Shown: piece after piece, positions 60,760 to 64,000 of the stretch
How the letters are laid out: every line of letters begins with the position of its first letter
Position numbering within the stretch: position 1 is the first letter of the stretch
Source: Triglochin maritima
Taxonomy: Eukaryota > Streptophyta > Magnoliopsida > Alismatales > Juncaginaceae
Direction of reading: 5' to 3'
NCBI GenBank assembly: GCA_963682175.1
Contig: OY821791.1
Location: 26,525,826 to 26,589,825, forward strand
DNA length: 64,000 nucleotides
Notes under the pieces: model-generated
Told to the model about the DNA's origin: nothing
Seen by the model: the letters and a program-made list of their open reading frames with translations, nothing else
Databases searched by the model: none
Translations under genes and position numbers: made by a program

Positions 60760-62157
60760 TGTTGAACGTTTCAATTAAACCGCAAGTGCACGACCGCGTT
60801 GAAGCGGTGACAAATACGGGTCGTCCTCAGGGAGGTGAGAAGTCTCTCGTTTGCACGAAATCAAGTGGCAAAAATATGGAAAAAAGTTTGATTATGCTAC
60901 GCTACGCTACACTACACTACGACGTATGAAATGCGAAAGAAAGCAACAAACGATTAACTAAAAACTTAACTAAGAACGAAAGAAGAGTGCTGAAATTCAG
61001 AAATGGAAAACCCCTAAGGGGTAGAGTGAGTGCACACATGCAAAGAGGTGGGTGTTGAACACATTCTTTAAGCACAAATGAAGGTGGTGTTATGATGCAT
61101 CGGAAGTGTCTAAATGTTATGGCAAAACCTATCAATCTATTCACCAACCTAGTTGATTAATATTTACATATGTAAGTTGTTTATTTCAGAACCTAAACAA
61201 GCATGAGAGGTGTCTAATCATTTTGGCAAAACTCATCAAGTTAAAATTTCTATCCTAAACAAGCAAGCATACATTCATGTTTTATCAACACATTGTAAAT
61301 AAAGCATTCATTCCATTCTCTAATGCATGTATGAACATCTATTCCACCCCCAAAGGGTATGGAACTACTCACTACACATTACACTAATTATTAAACTAAG
61401 CAAAGAAAGCATATTAACTAAGCTACTAAAACTAATGAAATGAAATTAAACAAAGTAAAACAAAAAACATAAAACAAACAACATAATAAAGAAACTTTTA
61501 TTAAAGTGACTCACATTTCAAGTAGCATCCTCCTACTTTAGTGTGTGCTTCAAGGTCTCACTTCTAGTAAGAAGAATAGCCACTTAAAATATGGTGTGAT
61601 TACATTAGAAGGTAAAGAGTTCTATTTATAGCCATAGAAAAAGGCACTCTGGAAAATTCCCCGATGTGGAACTAAACAGTTACAAAAAATAGCCTAAACA
61701 TCCTCTAATACATGTGCTGGAGAAATTGGGGCGGATCCAGAGTGATCTGGACCGCCAATTCGCGGTCCCAGACCGCCAATTGGCGGTCCATAAACTTTGG
61801 ATCGGGTTGGAATTTGTTGTGGGCTTTTCTTGCTGGTATTGTTTGTCTTTGATGCGGTTACTTGACTTGTTGGAGCTCCGACCCGAATAAAATTGCCAAA
61901 ATACTCCCCATGATGGTGTGGAGTTTTCTGTTTTGCTCTTTGGTCCTTTGGTCTTACGTTCAGATCCTTCTCCTTTGCATCTTAGTCCCTAGATATCACA
62001 ATTTAGTCATTTTTCCCAACTTTTGGGTCCTTTTATGCTTCATCTCTTCAAACCTATTTATTCCTAAAAACTAAACATAAAACTCATTACATAGCATTGT
62101 TTAGGTGAAAGATAATAGATATAAGATGCAAATATGAGCATAAAATGATGTCAATCA
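60760..62157 (-). repeat. 5' LTR of the Athila-like element (copy F)
   Basis: 1398 bp, about 25 bp longer than copy E because the GGACCGCCAATTGGCGGTCC motif is duplicated: a degenerate copy (near 61750-61769) and a perfect GACCGCCAATTGGCGGTC at 61771-61788. Confidence 0.95.
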
Positions 62158-63486
62158 ATAATCCATAAGTTCAACCATTTTCCTGACACACATTGGATAA
62201 TGCCGCAAATACAAAATTTGATAACGGAAAAATGGACTTAAATAATACATTTGCATCAATGACCTCTAACATAGCATTAACAAGTGATGTTTGGAGCGGT
62301 CTTAATAGCTTTCCATATTATTGCATAACTGCTCATTTTTTAGAAAAGTAATGGGTTTTATATAAACAATATTGTTTCTTTAGCACCGATTTTGCACTCA
62401 CACGCTACTATGATTATATATGACCATATAAGAGATGTATTGCAAACTTATTTAATAGCAAATAAATTTTGTGCATTTTCTTTTGAAATGCTAGTGATAA
62501 CTCTACAACAGTAAAATTACTTAAAAATTATGTAATTCATTACATGATATTCGTTTTCATGTTAGATATGTTTGTCATGTTTTGAACTTAGTCGTACAAT
62601 ATGGACTTGAAATAATTAGACATTATTTACAAAATGTTAGAGATGTTATTGCCTTTATAGGTAGTAATAATACATATAAATATCAAGAATTTAGAGAATT
62701 GTGTTCTATTAGTGATGTTAAACCTAGAAAGTCTAAATTAGATGTCTCTCATAAATGAAACTCTACTTATGAAATGTTGTTATCTTTATAGTATTTTAAT
62801 TTCAGATTTTTATAATGAAAAACAAAATGAATTTTTTAACTAATCTTGATTTGTAAAATTGTAGAATTATGTTAGATTTTTTGAAACCTTTTTTTCAACT
62901 TCACTAAGTCATTAAGTGGAACCTATTATAAAGTTTTTGAATATTATTTGAAGAAATTAGAATACACCTTAATAGATATTTTAGTACATATGAAAGATAA
63001 CATAATGCTAATCAAATAGGTTCAAACATTGCTAGTTCATCATCATCCCAACAACACCTATTTCTGGATCAAGATGAAGATGATAACAACGTTCAATGGA
63101 ATTGGTTAAACTAGAAAAAATCAAAATTAGTACAAAATTAAATACGTAACAAATTAACTAGATATTTAAATAGTAAAATGTACTTAATTCCTGCAGAATG
63201 CAAATCTTTTGATATTTAGACTGGTGGGAATCAAACTCTGCTAGATTTCCAATAGTTTATTTATTAGCATGTGATTACTTACTCCTCTAGTGTCAACTAT
63301 GGCATCTGAGTCTATATTTTGCGCCAGTAAATGGGTCTTGACAGACAAGAGACAGAGCACGTATGATAGATCACTCGAGAAGAGTGTTTGCTTGAAGGAT
63401 TGGTTGGACGCGACAAATAAAATGCAGAATATGCAAATCAATGTGAGCAGCGTCGAAGATGAATGGGCTATTTATAATTTAATTTA

Positions 63487-64000
63487 ATTTGCAACTATAA
63501 TACTTAATACATTAGATTTTGTAATTTGTAAACTTACTTTAGTTAATAAGATTTCAATATTAGTTTGGAAGGGTAGATGGGGTGGTCGGTGAGGCAATGA
63601 CGTCGATGAATCAATTATTTTGTTTAAATCCTAATTTGATAGTATTTTTTAATTTAATATTTGTAAGTTACTTTTAGGTGAATATCTTCGGTACGAAAAT
63701 AAAACCAGATCGACAACTTGAAGCCGACCAAAACCGAACCTGACCCAGCCTGCCAGACCTGGCCTGGTCGACACCGCCAGTAACAGGTTGCGAAACCCTG
63801 TTTAAACCGACGACCCATCAAGCCTGGCCCGGCCAGACCCGACCAGTTACCCAGGTCTAATGTTTTCTCGGTTACTATTTGTGGAATTGTTTTGGGCTCC
63901 AATTTTTCCAAAAAACTAGTTTTGCCAATAACTTTACCCTAACATACCTTATTTTTCTATGTTTTGCAAAAAAATTGTGAATCATAGAAGCAAACTAAAG
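63487..64000. other. 3' flank of the hAT relic
   Basis: AT-rich, with a GC-rich patch at about 63720-63860 (CCTGGCCCGGCCAGACCCG-like). Patches of this kind are common near the ends of Ac-type hAT elements, so the 3' terminus probably lies here, but no inverted repeat was confirmed. Confidence 0.4.

Larger units (their letters stand above)
53007..62157 (-). mobile_element. Non-autonomous Athila/Tat-like Ty3/gypsy element
   Basis: LTRs 53007-54379 and 60760-62157 with TGTTGAACG...GTCAATCA ends and perfect target duplication ATAAT (53002-53006, 62158-62162). PBS matches tRNA-Asp. The interior keeps an open gag-like frame and only a scrap of reverse transcriptase; protease, RNase H and integrase are absent. 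A solo LTR (55067-57188) is inserted in the interior. LTRs differ by a few percent plus a short GC-rich indel, so this insertion is older than the Tekay one. Confidence 0.92.
52613..63486 (+). pseudogene. hAT transposase pseudogene split by an LTR element
   Basis: The part before the insertion (52613-53006) contains a BED zinc finger (AICKICGAQLSAYGS, stop, VTNHLSRHVEKC). After the 9.15-kb insertion the frame resumes at 62163 with RHTLDNAANTKFDNGK, MTSNIALTSDVWSGLNS and YYCITAHFLEK. The C-terminal dimerisation block (MASESIFCASKWVLTDKRQS, LEKSVCLKDWLDA) is at 63295-63420. Many stops and frameshifts in the middle. It is an Ac/Tam3-type transposase relic. Confidence 0.85.

Overview
This is nuclear DNA of a flowering plant, most probably a eudicot. 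It is AT-rich, its genes have GT-AG introns, and nested LTR retrotransposons dominate it. I can reconstruct three apparently intact host genes, all on the minus strand. The first is a nine-exon GH79 heparanase-like beta-glucuronidase (689-4172). The second is a three-exon glyoxalase-I-like VOC protein (20829-23738). The third is a three-exon small basic UPF0390/DUF2462-type protein (46501-49476). Nearly everything else is mobile DNA or its debris.

Layout. 1-4.2 kb: GH79 gene. 4.5-6.8 kb: two blocks of tandem repeats upstream of it. 7-13 kb: AT-rich repeats, an LTR at 9760-11230, a retrotransposon pol remnant at 11.3-11.7 kb and a 61-bp tandem repeat. 13.1-18.3 kb: a decayed Copia element (LTR, PBS, gag, protease, integrase traces) broken by a solo LTR (14029-15522) and by an Athila/Tat-like LTR (from about 16908). 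20.8-23.7 kb: VOC gene. 24.3-27.3 kb: a truncated LTR related to the Tekay element, then another Athila/Tat-like LTR.

27.3-41.9 kb is a four-member nest. An Athila/Tat-like LTR is split by a very young, coding-intact Ty3/gypsy chromovirus of Tekay type (27453-36338; two 2154-bp LTRs with four differences found by eye; target duplication GATGT). The same LTR is split again by a non-autonomous Copia element (37645-41782; flanks ACTAT). That Copia element carries its own 1200-bp solo LTR (39380-40579; AGGAG).

42.1-44.5 kb: MuDR-type MULE pseudogene carrying a hAT MITE. 46.5-49.5 kb: UPF0390-like gene. 49.6-52.1 kb: a complete MULE with 64-bp TIRs and 8-bp duplications, inserted just upstream of that gene's TATA-like box, with a broken FAR1/SWIM-type transposase. 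52.6-63.5 kb: a hAT transposase pseudogene cut in two by a 9.15-kb Athila/Tat-like element (53007-62157; ATAAT), which itself contains a 2.1-kb solo LTR (55067-57188; GAGAG).

The signals least explained by known families are short palindromes that recur in otherwise unrelated elements. CGGTCGACCG occurs 13 times per Tekay LTR, often in pairs about two helical turns apart, with variants in several other LTRs. An ACCGCCAATTGGCGGT-type palindrome occurs in Athila-like and Copia LTRs and as a perfect 15-bp-stem hairpin at 60565-60599. A 33-bp-period array of small hairpins lies inside the 49.6-kb MULE. All calls are by eye; no database search was possible.
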